DNA of 57,332 bases from Phormidium sp. FACHB-1136 (GCF_014697375.1 NZ_JACJRS010000030.1:1-57332), one strand, 5' to 3'. Shown: positions 26,473-35,743, counted from the stretch's first letter. Numbers and translations: made by a program. Notes: a model not told the origin generated them from the letters alone.

Positions 26473-26901
26473 CTAGGCCACTTGCAATCCTGTGGTCAGG
26501 GCGGAGATCACCATATCGCATACCTCGACGTGGGTGGTGCCTTCACTGCGCAGGGCAATGGCGATCAGGTCGTCGAGAACATCGTGGCCATCCACCTGCC
26601 CGCTGAGGATAATCACCCCGCCCCGCTGTTTGATGCTGACCTTGGCGGCATCGATTCGACCTAGGCGATCTTTAAATTCAGCCTGGATGCGCTTAGCGAG
26701 ACCATCGTGATCATACTCCCCCTGTAAGCCCACCCGCTCTGGAGGAATGGTGGTGAGCTGAGCCGGATGGCCTGGGATGGAGCCCCCTCCATAGCACACT
26801 CCGCGCACAAGGTGACCGACGATACGCAACGATTTCAACCCCTGATCCATGGCCAGCCTTCCCATAACACTGAAGCCTTCATCAATCAACACAATACGCA
26901 C
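26473..26901 (-). CDS. BON-domain-like protein
   Basis: 142 residues starting at a GTG. The C-terminal half (about residues 64-138) has the BON pattern: helix DGLAKRIQAEFKD, then strand-turn-strand IKQRGGVIILSGQVD with the conserved G, then a helix and a last strand. BON domains bind phospholipids or act in envelope stability; here there is no signal peptide, so the location is probably cytoplasmic. The N-terminal part is unassigned. Converges with the coiled-coil gene. Confidence 0.65.
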   Translation of the reverse strand: MRIVLIDEGFSVMGRLAMDQGLKSLRIVGHLVRGVCYGGGSIPGHPAQLTTIPPERVGLQGEYDHDGLAKRIQAEFKDRLGRIDAAKVSIKQRGGVIILSGQVDGHDVLDDLIAIALRSEGTTHVEVCDMVISALTTGLQVA

Positions 26902-27076
26902 AGAACGACTTAAGTTTCGTGATACCGATCACAACATTCACGGTATAACCACTGATGCTTGGTAGATGTCTTGTCAGGATTATACGCGCAATTATGAAAA
27001 TTATGTAAAGATTTCCTGCAACGATGCCATCTGCCCCATCCTACGGGAGGCCATCGTTGCCTCGGGTGCGCTTGGC

Positions 27077-28966
27077 CTAGCGGCGGATGGGGATCTTGTC
27101 TGGGCGGCCTTGCTCCAACCTGTATTCGTTGATGAGCTGGATGGTTTTTTGGCGCATCGCTAGGTGCTTTTCCACCCCCTCGTAGGCATAGCGGTCAAAG
27201 CCGCCTTGGTCAATCAACTGTTTTAGGTAGTTAATCCGATCCCTAGGGTTGGGGTGGGAGGAAAACCAGGTGACGCCCCGGTTGCCATAGGTTTCCTCCA
27301 GGGTGGCCATTAGATTATGGAGACCATCAGCAGCATAGTGGCCCGTGGACAGCAGTTTTGTGCCCAAAATATCGGACTGCCGTTCCATGTCGCGGGAATA
27401 TCCGGCCACAATCAGGTTGGCGGTGAGGTTGGCCACCTCTGGAATCGGGATGAAGGCGGCGAGACTGGCGGTGAGGTTGCCCTGGGTCACCATTTGGAAG
27501 CCGTGGGACAGCACCGCATGGGAAATTTCGTGGCCCAGCAGTCCGGCCAGTTCGGCTTCGGAGTAGCTGTTGGTGATCGCTCCGGCATTGATGAAGATTT
27601 TGCCCCCCGGCAACGCAAAGGCGTTCAGGCTGTCGTCCATGACCACCTCAAAGGTGTAGTTAAACTCGTCCCGTCCGGCTAGGGCCGCTAGCTTGTGGCC
27701 AATGTCGTTGACGTAGTTGCGTACCTCCGGGTCGGTGACGATGGGCAACTGTCGTTTCACCTGATCGGCGACCTGTTGACCGAGGGCGCTTTCCCCCTGC
27801 ATCAGCAAAATGCCAGAATTGATGGCGGTGAATGGCCCAAACAGCCCCCCTGTGAGGAAATAGCTGGCGGCTCCGGTAATGATATTGCCCACTAAATTGC
27901 GGGTGAGGTTAGCGTTCACCTGTCCCCGAAAACGGTTGAAATTGTCCTGGGCCAGTTGCTCCATGGCAGCGGCGTCGGGGTGGTCTGGGTTGAGCAAGGC
28001 AAACTGATTGGCGGTGATAGCGGCCTCAATCCACTGTTCCTGGGCCATCTGAAGCTGAATTTCCGCCCTCAGCACATCGGGATGATAGGGAAACCGCAGC
28101 GCCACCGCCTCCAACAACTGCCGCGCCTCATCCATGCGTTCCTGCTGAATGAGGTAGCGCACGTATAGCGATTGGGCGGGCAAAAATTCAGGATAGTCCT
28201 TCACCAAGAGTTCCAGGGGCACCAACACCCGGTTTGGAAACCCAGACTCTAAGCCAGCCTGGGCCTCTCGCCAATAGACCCGACCCGCTGCGGGCAGTTC
28301 CTCCGGGTCGGTGATGGGGATAATGGCTGTGCCGCTGGTCATTTCCGCCAACCACTTCGCCTCCTTGGCCTGTCGATAGAGGACATCCGCCGCCGCCCGA
28401 TCTCCCGCTAAAAGATGGCGATCCGCCTCCATGAGTAACTGGCTGCGCTTGACCTGATCGGGGGACAGCCCTCGCAACAAACCCGCCATCGCCGCCGAAG
28501 GTTCCGACCCTGGGGTGTCTTCTGGGGTGTCTTCTGGGGTGGTGACCTCTAGTTCTGGTTCTGCGACCGATCCCGTGACTTCGCTGGGGTTGGCCTCTAG
28601 ATCGGTGGCCAATCCCCAGCCGTTGTCGGCATCCTCCCCAGTCCCTAGGACTGGGGGGAACTCCTCGATGGGGGGAGCCCCGTATTCAGCAGTGGACAGT
28701 GGCGTCGTGGACAGTGGCGTCGCAGGCGGTGGCGTTGCGGACGGTGGCGTTGCGGATGGTGGCGTTGCGGACGGTGGCGTTGTAGGTTCGACCATCACCG
28801 GGAACTCGATGACCACCGGAGGATCGGCTCCCCCCGGTTCGACCGCCCAAACCGGACGGGTTAGGCCATGGGCCAAGCTCCCCACCATGGCTATACTATA
28901 GGCGGCCAGGGCGAGGGCCAAAAAGCGTTGAGCAGTTTTGCGTACCACAGCAGATTCTCCCGACAT
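27077..28966 (-). CDS. M48 family zinc metalloprotease with TPR-like region
   Basis: 629 residues. Signal peptide at 1-40 (RKTAQRFLALALAAYSIAMVG), a Pro/Thr/Ser-rich linker made by a 15-bp DNA repeat, helical TPR-like units in the middle, then the M48 peptidase domain with HEISHAVLSHG and the later NPRDRINYL. In E. coli the related BepA (YfgC) handles outer-membrane protein assembly and degradation, so a periplasmic quality-control role is likely by analogy. Start at 28966 fits the signal peptide, with AAGG 3 nt upstream; the frame extends upstream into the GGDEF remnant, which is spurious. Confidence 0.85.
   Translation of the reverse strand: MSGESAVVRKTAQRFLALALAAYSIAMVGSLAHGLTRPVWAVEPGGADPPVVIEFPVMVEPTTPPSATPPSATPPSATPPPATPLSTTPLSTAEYGAPPIEEFPPVLGTGEDADNGWGLATDLEANPSEVTGSVAEPELEVTTPEDTPEDTPGSEPSAAMAGLLRGLSPDQVKRSQLLMEADRHLLAGDRAAADVLYRQAKEAKWLAEMTSGTAIIPITDPEELPAAGRVYWREAQAGLESGFPNRVLVPLELLVKDYPEFLPAQSLYVRYLIQQERMDEARQLLEAVALRFPYHPDVLRAEIQLQMAQEQWIEAAITANQFALLNPDHPDAAAMEQLAQDNFNRFRGQVNANLTRNLVGNIITGAASYFLTGGLFGPFTAINSGILLMQGESALGQQVADQVKRQLPIVTDPEVRNYVNDIGHKLAALAGRDEFNYTFEVVMDDSLNAFALPGGKIFINAGAITNSYSEAELAGLLGHEISHAVLSHGFQMVTQGNLTASLAAFIPIPEVANLTANLIVAGYSRDMERQSDILGTKLLSTGHYAADGLHNLMATLEETYGNRGVTWFSSHPNPRDRINYLKQLIDQGGFDRYAYEGVEKHLAMRQKTIQLINEYRLEQGRPDKIPIRR
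28692..28781. repeat. 15-bp minisatellite, six units, inside the M48 gene
   Basis: Six 15-bp units resembling GCGGACGGTGGCGTT on the + strand. They encode five-residue repeats of the type TPPSA in the linker of the protease. Repeat number is likely to vary between strains. Confidence 0.85.
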
Positions 28967-28994
28967 GAGCCTTAAACAAAAAAGCCCCTCGTTC

Positions 28995-29594
28995 CTATGT
29001 CGTTGAATTGGGCCATTGGGTTCCAAACACATCGTAGCGATTTCGGCCTTTGGCCTTGGCGGCATAGAGGGCAATATCCGCCTGGTGCATGAGTTGTTCC
29101 CAGGGTTCGGTGGGGGTGGGGGTCTGGGTCGCAAGGCCAAAGCTGAGGGTGACAAAGGGCTGATGGGCTTGGGCTCCGTGGGGGAGGGCTAGCTTTTGCA
29201 GGGTTTGACGGATGGTCTCAACCACCTGAAGGGCACCAGCGGTCTCGGTGTTGGGCAGCACGAGGGCAAATTCTTCGCCCCCATAGCGGGCCGCCAGATC
29301 GGTGGATCGCCGCACAGAGGTTTTTATTGATCGGTCAATGGCGCTGAGGACTTGATCTCCGGCGGCGTGGCCGTAGGTGTCGTTGTAGGCTTTGAAGTGG
29401 TCTACGTCGATCAGCACGACGCTGAGGGGGTGTCCTAGGCGGGCCAAGCGATACCACTCCTGCCGCAGATATTCATCGAGCCAGCGACGGTTGGCCAGTT
29501 GCGTGAGGGCATCGGTGCGGGCGAGGCGGTTGAGTTCTTGGTTAGCCTGGGCCAGTTGGCCATAGAGTTCGGCCTGGTGGATAGCGATGGCCAG
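28995..29594 (-). pseudogene. Truncated diguanylate cyclase (GGDEF) remnant
   Basis: The GGDEF domain is intact at its core: RTDALTQLANRRWLDEYL, DVDHFKAYND, and the active site GGEEF. Reading upstream, LAIAIHQAELYGQLAQANQEL matches the linker typical after a GAF domain, but a stop (TAA at 29595-29597) directly precedes it and the N-terminal sensor is gone. No ATG with a ribosome site is available at the break. This looks like the 3' remnant of a GAF-GGDEF gene that has lost its 5' part; a cyclase fragment may or may not be made from an internal start (TTG at 29447). Confidence 0.75.
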
Positions 29595-29828
29595 TTAGAA
29601 TAACCTAGTAAAAATCATGGACTAGAGATTCGGAACTTTGAGATCACCATACGGCTTAAAAATATGGTCAAGATATTGGGGAATATGGCCATAATCGGGC
29701 GGTGATCATTCCTAGGCTTCTCTGCCGATAGAGCACAAGGACATCGCGCCCCAGATCTAGGACTCGCCATAACGCAGGATTTCGCTAGAGTGGAATCGCC
29801 CTCGCTGTTGTTTCCCCCTCGTTTGCCG
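29595..29828. other. Intergenic upstream of hpsL
   Basis: Contains a spaced inverted repeat GATCACC (29642-29648) / GGTGATC (29701-29707). It joins the broken end of the GGDEF remnant to the hpsL gene. No coding sequence seen. Confidence 0.4.
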
Positions 29829-31598
29829 ATGGCCAAAGCCACCCGCCCCCCCAAAGCGTCTCACGCCGTGCCTCCGTCCCCACCAGAGGGAGCAAAACGG
29901 TCGGGCAAAAAAATGACGGGCAAAAAACGGTCAGGCAAAAATAGCGCAGGTAAACCGGGGGCGGGCACCCCAACCGCAGCGACGGCTCCAGAAACCCTCG
30001 ACCCCAAACAAGCCCGCCGAGAAGAACGGGCCAGACAGCGCCAGATTAAAAAAGAACGGCAAGCGCTCATTAGCTACCTCTCGACGATCCTATTCGCGGC
30101 AGGGGTGGTAGGGGTGCTGGCCGCCCTCGTGGCAGGGCCAAAGGTGGGGTTAGCGGCCCCGGCGGCTATGGTCACCATGGCCATGGCCTATCGCTATCCC
30201 CGGCAGGCTATCTATGCCTTCATTTTCTATGTCCCATTCGGGGGCACAGTGGTCTATGCCCTGGGCGGCAGCGGCATTTTGCAACTGGCTAAGGATGCCA
30301 TCTTTTTCCCGGCCCTACTGGGGGTCATACAGTTTTGCCGCAAAACCCGACAACCCCTCATTATTCCTCCCGCCATCAAGGGGCCGTTGATTGTCCTGCT
30401 CGCGTTGTGTGGTTTAACCCTGCTGGTGGTCAACGGCAGTCAACAACTCTCCGCCTCTGGCGAAATTCCGATCCTCATTGGCGTTCTGGGGCTCAAGGTG
30501 CTACTGGGCTATGTGCTGCTGATTCCCTGCATTTACTACTTGCTGAGGGATCGCCAGGATGTGTATTGGCTGCTGCGGGCGCAGGTGGTGGTGATTTTAA
30601 TCTGCTGTTTATTAGGGTTCGCCCAGTTTTTAATGCTGAAGACAGGTCGGTGTCAAGGCACCGTGGGGGAAGGGGCCGAGCTTTTCAGAGCCTCCCTAGA
30701 GGCCCGCTGCCTAGTCGGTGGATCGCTACTCTATGCCCCCTCCCAAGGACAAATTCGGCTGCCGGGTACCTTCAATGCACCTTGGCAATGGGGCTGGTTT
30801 CTCATTTCCAGTAGTTTCTTCGCCTTTGGCACCGCCTTTAGCGACCGATCTCCGGTTTGGCGCATCATGGGCCTACTAAGCCTAGCCGCCGTAGGGGTCA
30901 TGGCGGTGGTGTCGGGCCAGCGGATTGCCCTTGCTCTGGTGCCCACCACCATCCTAGGGTTGCTCATTCTCACTGGCCAAGTAGCCAACCTCAAGCGCTT
31001 TCTGCCCGTGGGTCTGGGCTTGGTCTTTTTGATCGGCGTTTTTATGGTTCAAAATCCAGAGGTCGTTAACGAACGTGTGACCAGCTTTCAGAATCGCTGG
31101 GCCGCCTCTCCGCCCCAAGCATTCATCATGCAGCAATTTCAATGGGCACAACGACAACAGGAAGGCTTTTTGGGTCGAGGGGTAGGCCGTGCCACCAACG
31201 CCGCCCGCATCTTTGGCCAAACAGAACTGGTGGAAACCTACCATCCCAAACTGCTCTACGAAATTGGCCCCCTTGGCCTACTGGCCACCCTGGCGCTATA
31301 CCTCACCCTAACCACCGCCACTTTCAAAGCCTACCGATCCATCCAAGACCCTAGCCTCAGGGGCTATGGGGCGGCCATGTGGGTATTTGTGCTGTTTATC
31401 AGCATTTTTCCTTACTACTATCCCCTCGATGTGGATCCGGTGAACGTCTACTACTGGTTGGCGGCGGGCATTGTGCTCAAACTGCCCGAAATTGACCGCC
31501 GTGAGCGCCTCCAGCAGCAGTTAGACACTGTTCAGCGTCCTCTGACCAAACGAGAACAAAAGCAACTCAAGCAGCAAGACACCGTCGTGTTTGAGTGA
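29829..31598 (+). CDS. hpsL: HpsL-type hormogonium polysaccharide membrane protein
   Basis: Multi-pass protein of about 590 residues with the polymerase/ligase-like (Wzy/WaaL) topology. A lysine-rich cytoplasmic N-terminus is followed by about 10-12 hydrophobic segments. Characteristic HpsL blocks are LMLKTGRCQGTVGEG, SLEARCLVGGSLLY, SQGQIRLPGTFNAPWQWGWFL and VSGQRIALALVP, plus the end YYYPLDVDPVNVYYW. HpsL belongs to the set needed for the secreted hormogonium polysaccharide used in gliding. No other hps genes are near it. Start at 29829 has no clear ribosome site; an ATG at 29790 is in frame upstream. Confidence 0.88.
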   Translation: MAKATRPPKASHAVPPSPPEGAKRSGKKMTGKKRSGKNSAGKPGAGTPTAATAPETLDPKQARREERARQRQIKKERQALISYLSTILFAAGVVGVLAALVAGPKVGLAAPAAMVTMAMAYRYPRQAIYAFIFYVPFGGTVVYALGGSGILQLAKDAIFFPALLGVIQFCRKTRQPLIIPPAIKGPLIVLLALCGLTLLVVNGSQQLSASGEIPILIGVLGLKVLLGYVLLIPCIYYLLRDRQDVYWLLRAQVVVILICCLLGFAQFLMLKTGRCQGTVGEGAELFRASLEARCLVGGSLLYAPSQGQIRLPGTFNAPWQWGWFLISSSFFAFGTAFSDRSPVWRIMGLLSLAAVGVMAVVSGQRIALALVPTTILGLLILTGQVANLKRFLPVGLGLVFLIGVFMVQNPEVVNERVTSFQNRWAASPPQAFIMQQFQWAQRQQEGFLGRGVGRATNAARIFGQTELVETYHPKLLYEIGPLGLLATLALYLTLTTATFKAYRSIQDPSLRGYGAAMWVFVLFISIFPYYYPLDVDPVNVYYWLAAGIVLKLPEIDRRERLQQQLDTVQRPLTKREQKQLKQQDTVVFE

Positions 31599-31632
31599 TG
31601 CGCCCCTACCCCCCAGGCCCAATCATCACAAA

Positions 31633-31660
31633 GGCCCGACTCTCAAAAAAGAATCGGGCC
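31633..31660 (+). terminator. Terminator after hpsL
   Basis: GGCCCGA (31633-31639) pairs with TCGGGCC (31654-31660) around a 14-nt A-rich loop. It stands 35 bp after the stop and just before the convergent tRNA gene; it has no T-run on this strand. Confidence 0.6.
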
Positions 31661-31666
31661 GTGATT

Positions 31667-31743
<77 letters not shown>

Positions 31744-31836
31744 TCGGTCTATCTAGTATAGCGATAAATCTTTAGAGTCAACAGAAATTTTGAATGTTTT
31801 TGGTCCCATTCCACCCGAAGATCCCCCAGAAACTGA

Positions 31837-32010
31837 CGACACCCCCTGGGAGCTACCACCATCGATGATTCCTTGGCGCTGATGGTGGATGAGTCCACTG
31901 GGGCCGTCCTAATCAACAATGCCCAAGTGATCACAGCGGACATCATGGCCAGTGATGGGGTCATTCACGCCGTTGATCAAGCGTTCCTTCCCCCTGATCT
32001 AGCCCAGTAG
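31837..32010 (+). pseudogene. Fasciclin (FAS1) domain remnant
   Basis: The frame ending at the TAG at 32008-32010 reads TIDDSLALMVDESTGAV and then NNAQVITADIMASDGVIHAVD and LPP. This is the C-terminal part of a FAS1 domain, including the conserved N-A-x-V-x-x-A-D and G-V-I-H-x-I-D pattern. Upstream the frame meets a stop at 31834, and the rest of the domain is not found, so only the last third survives. It lies directly after the tRNA gene. Confidence 0.7.
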
Positions 32011-32054
32011 TCAAGGACTGCTCACTACCACGATTAACCTCACTCTCTAACTAG

Positions 32055-32072
32055 CCCCCATAGTTGTGGGGG
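32055..32072 (+). terminator. Hairpin after the FAS1 remnant
   Basis: CCCCCA (32055-32060) pairs with TGGGGG (32067-32072) around a 6-nt loop, followed by a T-rich stretch. Probably the surviving terminator of the broken fasciclin gene. Confidence 0.6.
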
Positions 32073-32238
32073 TATTCTCATTTATTAATCCCGGCTTAAC
32101 CTGCCTTTATTGTTAAATGGGTCAGGGTTTGGTAATATTCCTAATGACAATAGCTCTCAAAAGTATTGCGCTTTCTAGAGCCATTGTTTAAGCAGCGTCA
32201 ATCAAGCTTTGTAGCTTGGTCTTTAACCACGTTGCCCC

Positions 32239-32279
32239 AACAACTAGCCTTTTTAAAAGGTGTGAGGAGAGATAACCGA
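32239..32279 (+). promoter_or_regulatory. Duplicated porin leader with ribosome site (copy 1)
   Basis: The 41 bp before the first porin gene match those before the second (34125-34166), differing at a single short indel. It includes the strong ribosome site TGAGGAGAG and the box AACTAGCCTTTTTAA. Conservation of the leader marks the duplication edge and suggests shared regulation. Confidence 0.7.
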
Positions 32280-33767
32280 ATGTCTAAACTACTGTGGAAA
32301 GCCTTGTTAGCGGCTCCCGCTGCGGGTGTTGCCTTCGCCGTTTCCAGCGTGGCCGTGGCCGCTGAGACGGCCCCTAACCTGAGCCTAACCGTGCAGGCTG
32401 AGCCCGTGCAACTGGCTCAGATCACCAGCGTCTCTGAACTCACCGATGTATCCCCCTCCGACTGGGCCTTCCAAGCACTGCAAAGCCTGGTTGACAACTA
32501 TGGCTGTATTCAGGGCTACCCGGATCGCACCTTCCGTGGTAGCCGTGCACTGACCCGCTTCGAGTTTGCCGCTGGTCTGAACGCCTGTTTGGACGTGATG
32601 GCAGTGCTGATTTCCCAGTCTGGCATCCCCCCCGAAGAACTGGCCGCCATCCGTCGTCTGCAAGAAGAGTTCCAGGCTGAACTGGCCACCCTGCGCGGTC
32701 GTGTAGATGCTCTGGAAGCGGAAACCGCGACCCTGCGTGCCCAACAGTTCTCTACCACCACCAAACTGCGTGGTCAAGCCGATGGCACCCTCATCGCTCC
32801 CTTCAACAGCGTCAACACGGCTCCTATTGGCGGCGTTGAAGATAGCTTCAGCTTTGAAGGTCGGGCTCGTTTGAACTTTGATTCCAGCTTCACCGGACAG
32901 GATCGCCTGCGAATTCGTCTTCAAGCTGGCAGTGGTAACCGCGCCCTAAGAGCCTGGAATGGCTTGGCTAACAGCGGTGGCGCTGACTATGACGTCACCG
33001 TTGACGACTTTTTCTATCGTTTCCCTGTCGGCAATCGTGTCACCGCCACCTTGTCCGCTCGCGGTCTGCAAGGCGGTGACTGGGTGACCAGCACCATCGT
33101 TCCCTTTGATGGCCCTGCTGTTGCCGATGCTAGCGGCCCGCTGTTCTACGATGCGGGTGGTATCAGCTCCAATGCCGTGGGTGGTGGTGTCAACATCGCC
33201 TTCACCGATAGCGTTGTGCTCGATCTGGGCTACAGCTCTGCCTACGGCAATGCGGGTAACCCTGCGGTGGGTGTCTTTGACTCTACGACTCCCCAAAGCG
33301 TTATTGCTCAGTTGAACTTCGTTCCTGAAGGTCCCTTCAACGCCGCAATCGTCTACATGCTGAACAACCGCTCCTCCACCTTCGCCCTCAACAACACGGG
33401 CCTGGCTGCACCGGGCGGAAAGACCAATACCTACGCCGGTCTGGTTAGCCTTGATTTTGGTCGCTTCTTTGTGGCTGGTCATGGAGCTTACCAAGATTTT
33501 CAGGGGGGTAGCGACTTTAGCTGGACTGCTGGCGCTGGCCTAAATGACCTCTTCTTGGAAGGGTCTCAACTTGGGGTCTATGGCGGTCAACTGCCTCAGT
33601 TGGCTCGCTATCGCGAAAATCCCTGGATCATTGAAGGCTACTATGAAATTCCCTTCAATCAGTTCGTGACCTTGACCCCTGCTGTGGTTGCGGGCGATGC
33701 TGGCGTTGCGGGTGCCCCTGACAGCCGTGGCATCTGGGGTGTGATCCGCACCACCTTCCGTTTCTAA
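32280..33767 (+). CDS. SLH-domain iron-uptake porin, copy 1
   Basis: Outer-membrane porin of 495 residues in the cyanobacterial Som/iron-uptake porin (OprB-like) family. Signal peptide 1-27 (ALLAAPAAGVAFAVSSVAVAA). An SLH domain follows (VSPSDWAFQALQSLVDNYGCIQGYPDRTFRG), which binds the pyruvylated cell-wall polymer. Then a coiled coil (EEFQAELATLRGRVDALEAE) acts as a periplasmic spacer, and the rest is a beta-barrel ending in Phe (TTFRF). Solute and iron passage across the outer membrane is the expected role. Start at 32280 is set by the SD and by identity with copy 2. Equal length and high identity to copy 2. Confidence 0.95.
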   Translation: MSKLLWKALLAAPAAGVAFAVSSVAVAAETAPNLSLTVQAEPVQLAQITSVSELTDVSPSDWAFQALQSLVDNYGCIQGYPDRTFRGSRALTRFEFAAGLNACLDVMAVLISQSGIPPEELAAIRRLQEEFQAELATLRGRVDALEAETATLRAQQFSTTTKLRGQADGTLIAPFNSVNTAPIGGVEDSFSFEGRARLNFDSSFTGQDRLRIRLQAGSGNRALRAWNGLANSGGADYDVTVDDFFYRFPVGNRVTATLSARGLQGGDWVTSTIVPFDGPAVADASGPLFYDAGGISSNAVGGGVNIAFTDSVVLDLGYSSAYGNAGNPAVGVFDSTTPQSVIAQLNFVPEGPFNAAIVYMLNNRSSTFALNNTGLAAPGGKTNTYAGLVSLDFGRFFVAGHGAYQDFQGGSDFSWTAGAGLNDLFLEGSQLGVYGGQLPQLARYRENPWIIEGYYEIPFNQFVTLTPAVVAGDAGVAGAPDSRGIWGVIRTTFRF

Positions 33768-33797
33768 TGAGCAGCAACTCTGTTTAGTTCGCTTTGA

Positions 33798-33831
33798 GGT
33801 CTAGGGAGAATCATTGATTGCTCCCTAGACC
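33798..33831 (+). terminator. Terminator after porin copy 1
   Basis: GGTCTAGGGAG (33798-33808) pairs perfectly with CTCCCTAGACC (33821-33831), loop 12 nt. No T-run follows. Confidence 0.65.
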
Positions 33832-34124
33832 ATGACATCAACCAGCCCTTGTCTCCTACGGGTGGCAAGGGTAACGTCAAAGCCTGATCTGGCAACCCTT
33901 ACAGGAATTTAGACTCAACCCTCTCCCACTCAGGAACTTCTCGATCTTCGGAACGTCCTAAGCGTATACCTCGATGGCGACTAGATTTTTAGTCTGGTCG
34001 ATACGGGGGATATCTGCTAAATTGGTCGTGATGCATCTCCAATCCTACCCTTACAGGGCTGGCTTCGGAGGTTTGCTACGATGCGCTACCAGCGATGGAA
34101 TTCCATCTGTTCCCTGGATTGCTG
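33832..34124. other. Intergenic spacer between tandem porins
   Basis: About 290 bp without a supportable gene. A small hairpin GACTA-gatttt-TAGTC occurs near 33982. The promoter of copy 2 should lie here but no strong boxes stand out. This spacer is unrelated to the DNA preceding copy 1 up to the shared leader. Confidence 0.4.
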
Positions 34125-34166
34125 AACAACTAGCCTTTTTAATAAGGTGTGAGGAGAGATAACCGA
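34125..34166 (+). promoter_or_regulatory. Duplicated porin leader with ribosome site (copy 2)
   Basis: Same leader as at 32239-32279 with an extra base in the A/T run. Contains the TGAGGAGAG ribosome site. Confidence 0.7.
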
Positions 34167-35654
34167 ATGTCTAAACTACTGTGGAAAGCCTTGTTAGCCG
34201 CCCCTGCTGCGGGTGCTGCTTTTGCTGTTTCTAGCGTTGCCGTTGCCGCTGAGACGACCCCTAACCTGAACCTAAGCGTCCAGGCTGAGCCCATTCAACT
34301 GGCTCAGATCACCAGCGTTTCCGAATTGACCGATGTGTCCCCGTCTGACTGGGCCTTCCAGGCGCTACAAAGCCTGGTTGACAACTATGGCTGTATTCAG
34401 GGCTACCCGGATCGCACCTTTCGTGGCAGCCGTGCGCTGACCCGCTTCGAGTTTGCCGCTGGTCTGAACGCCTGTTTGGACGTGATGGCAGTGCTGATTT
34501 CCCAGTCTGGCATCCCCCCCGAAGAACTGGCCGCCATCCGTCGTCTGCAAGAAGAGTTCCAGGCTGAACTGGCCACCCTGCGCGGTCGTGTGGATGCCCT
34601 GGAAGCGGAAACCGCTACCCTGCGCGCCCAGCAGTTCTCCACCACTACCAAACTGCGTGGTCAAGCCGATGGCACCCTCATCGCTCCCTTCAACAGCCTC
34701 AATACGACTCCTATTGGCGGCGTTGAAGATAGCTTTAGCTTTGAAGGTCGGGCTCGCCTGAACTTTGACTCCAGCTTCACCGGAAGCGACCGCCTGCGAA
34801 TTCGTCTTCAAGCTGGTAGCGGAAACCCCGCCCTGGCGGCCTTTGGTAGCTTGGCTAACAGCGGCGGCGGTGCCTATGACGTTACCGTTGACGACTTTTA
34901 CTACAGCGTCCCTGTTGGTAGTCGCGTTGACGTGACCCTAGCGGCTCGCGGTATGCAAGGCGATGACTGGGTGACCAGCACCATCGTTCCCTTTGATGGC
35001 CCCGGTGTCGCTGATGCCAGTGGCCCTCAGTTCTATGATGCGGGTGGGATCAGCTCCAATGCCGTGGGTGGCGGTGTCAACGTTGCCTTCAGCGATAGCA
35101 TTGTGCTGGATTTGGGCTATAGCTCTGCCTATGGCAATGCCGGAAACCCTGCGGTGGGTGTCTTTGATTCTGCCACTCCCCAAAACGTTATTGCTCAGTT
35201 GAACTTCGTTCCTGAAGGTCCCTTCAACGCCGCAATCGTCTACATGCTGAACAACCGCTCCTCCACCTTCGCCCTCAACAACACGGGCCTGGCTGCACCG
35301 GGCGGAAAGACCAATACCTACGCCGGCCTGGTGAGCTTTGACTTTGGTCGCTTCTTTGTGGCTGGTCATGGGGCTTACCAAGACTTCCAGGGTGGGAACG
35401 ACTTTAGCTGGACCGCTGGTGCTGGCCTCAATGACCTCTTCCTGGAGGGGTCTCAGCTCGGTGTGTATGGCGGTCAACTGCCCCAGTTGGCTGGCTATCG
35501 CCAAAACCCCTGGATGATTGAGGGTTACTACGAAATCCCCTTCAACCAGTTCGTGACCTTGACCCCTGCGGTGGTTGCAGGTGACGCTGGCGTTGCGGGT
35601 GCTCCTGATAGCCGTGGCATCTGGGGTGTTATCCGTACCACCTTCCGCTTCTAG
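34167..35654 (+). CDS. SLH-domain iron-uptake porin, copy 2
   Basis: 495-residue tandem paralogue of the preceding porin, with the same order of domains: signal peptide, SLH, coiled coil and beta-barrel. Differences cluster in the barrel after residue ~210 (for example GNPALAAFGSLANSGGGAYD against GNRALRAWNGLANSGGADYD), consistent with altered loops. Other segments, such as the SLH-coiled coil DNA and a stretch of about 120 bp beginning near 35207, are almost identical at DNA level including silent sites, which suggests gene conversion. It has its own strong terminator, so each copy is probably expressed separately. Confidence 0.95.
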   Translation: MSKLLWKALLAAPAAGAAFAVSSVAVAAETTPNLNLSVQAEPIQLAQITSVSELTDVSPSDWAFQALQSLVDNYGCIQGYPDRTFRGSRALTRFEFAAGLNACLDVMAVLISQSGIPPEELAAIRRLQEEFQAELATLRGRVDALEAETATLRAQQFSTTTKLRGQADGTLIAPFNSLNTTPIGGVEDSFSFEGRARLNFDSSFTGSDRLRIRLQAGSGNPALAAFGSLANSGGGAYDVTVDDFYYSVPVGSRVDVTLAARGMQGDDWVTSTIVPFDGPGVADASGPQFYDAGGISSNAVGGGVNVAFSDSIVLDLGYSSAYGNAGNPAVGVFDSATPQNVIAQLNFVPEGPFNAAIVYMLNNRSSTFALNNTGLAAPGGKTNTYAGLVSFDFGRFFVAGHGAYQDFQGGNDFSWTAGAGLNDLFLEGSQLGVYGGQLPQLAGYRQNPWMIEGYYEIPFNQFVTLTPAVVAGDAGVAGAPDSRGIWGVIRTTFRF

Positions 35655-35690
35655 GGTTATCCCTCTCTAAGCGGATATCACGATAGATCG

Positions 35691-35720
35691 AAAGCCTCGT
35701 CTTTATGGCGAGGCTTTTTT
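35691..35720 (+). terminator. Intrinsic terminator after porin copy 2
   Basis: AAAGCCTCG (35691-35699) pairs with CGAGGCTTT (35709-35717), followed by more T residues. A textbook rho-independent terminator. It overlaps the upstream ATG frame of the next gene, which argues for the later start there. Confidence 0.93.
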
Positions 35721-35743
35721 GTGGATTCATCGATTGGTTAACC

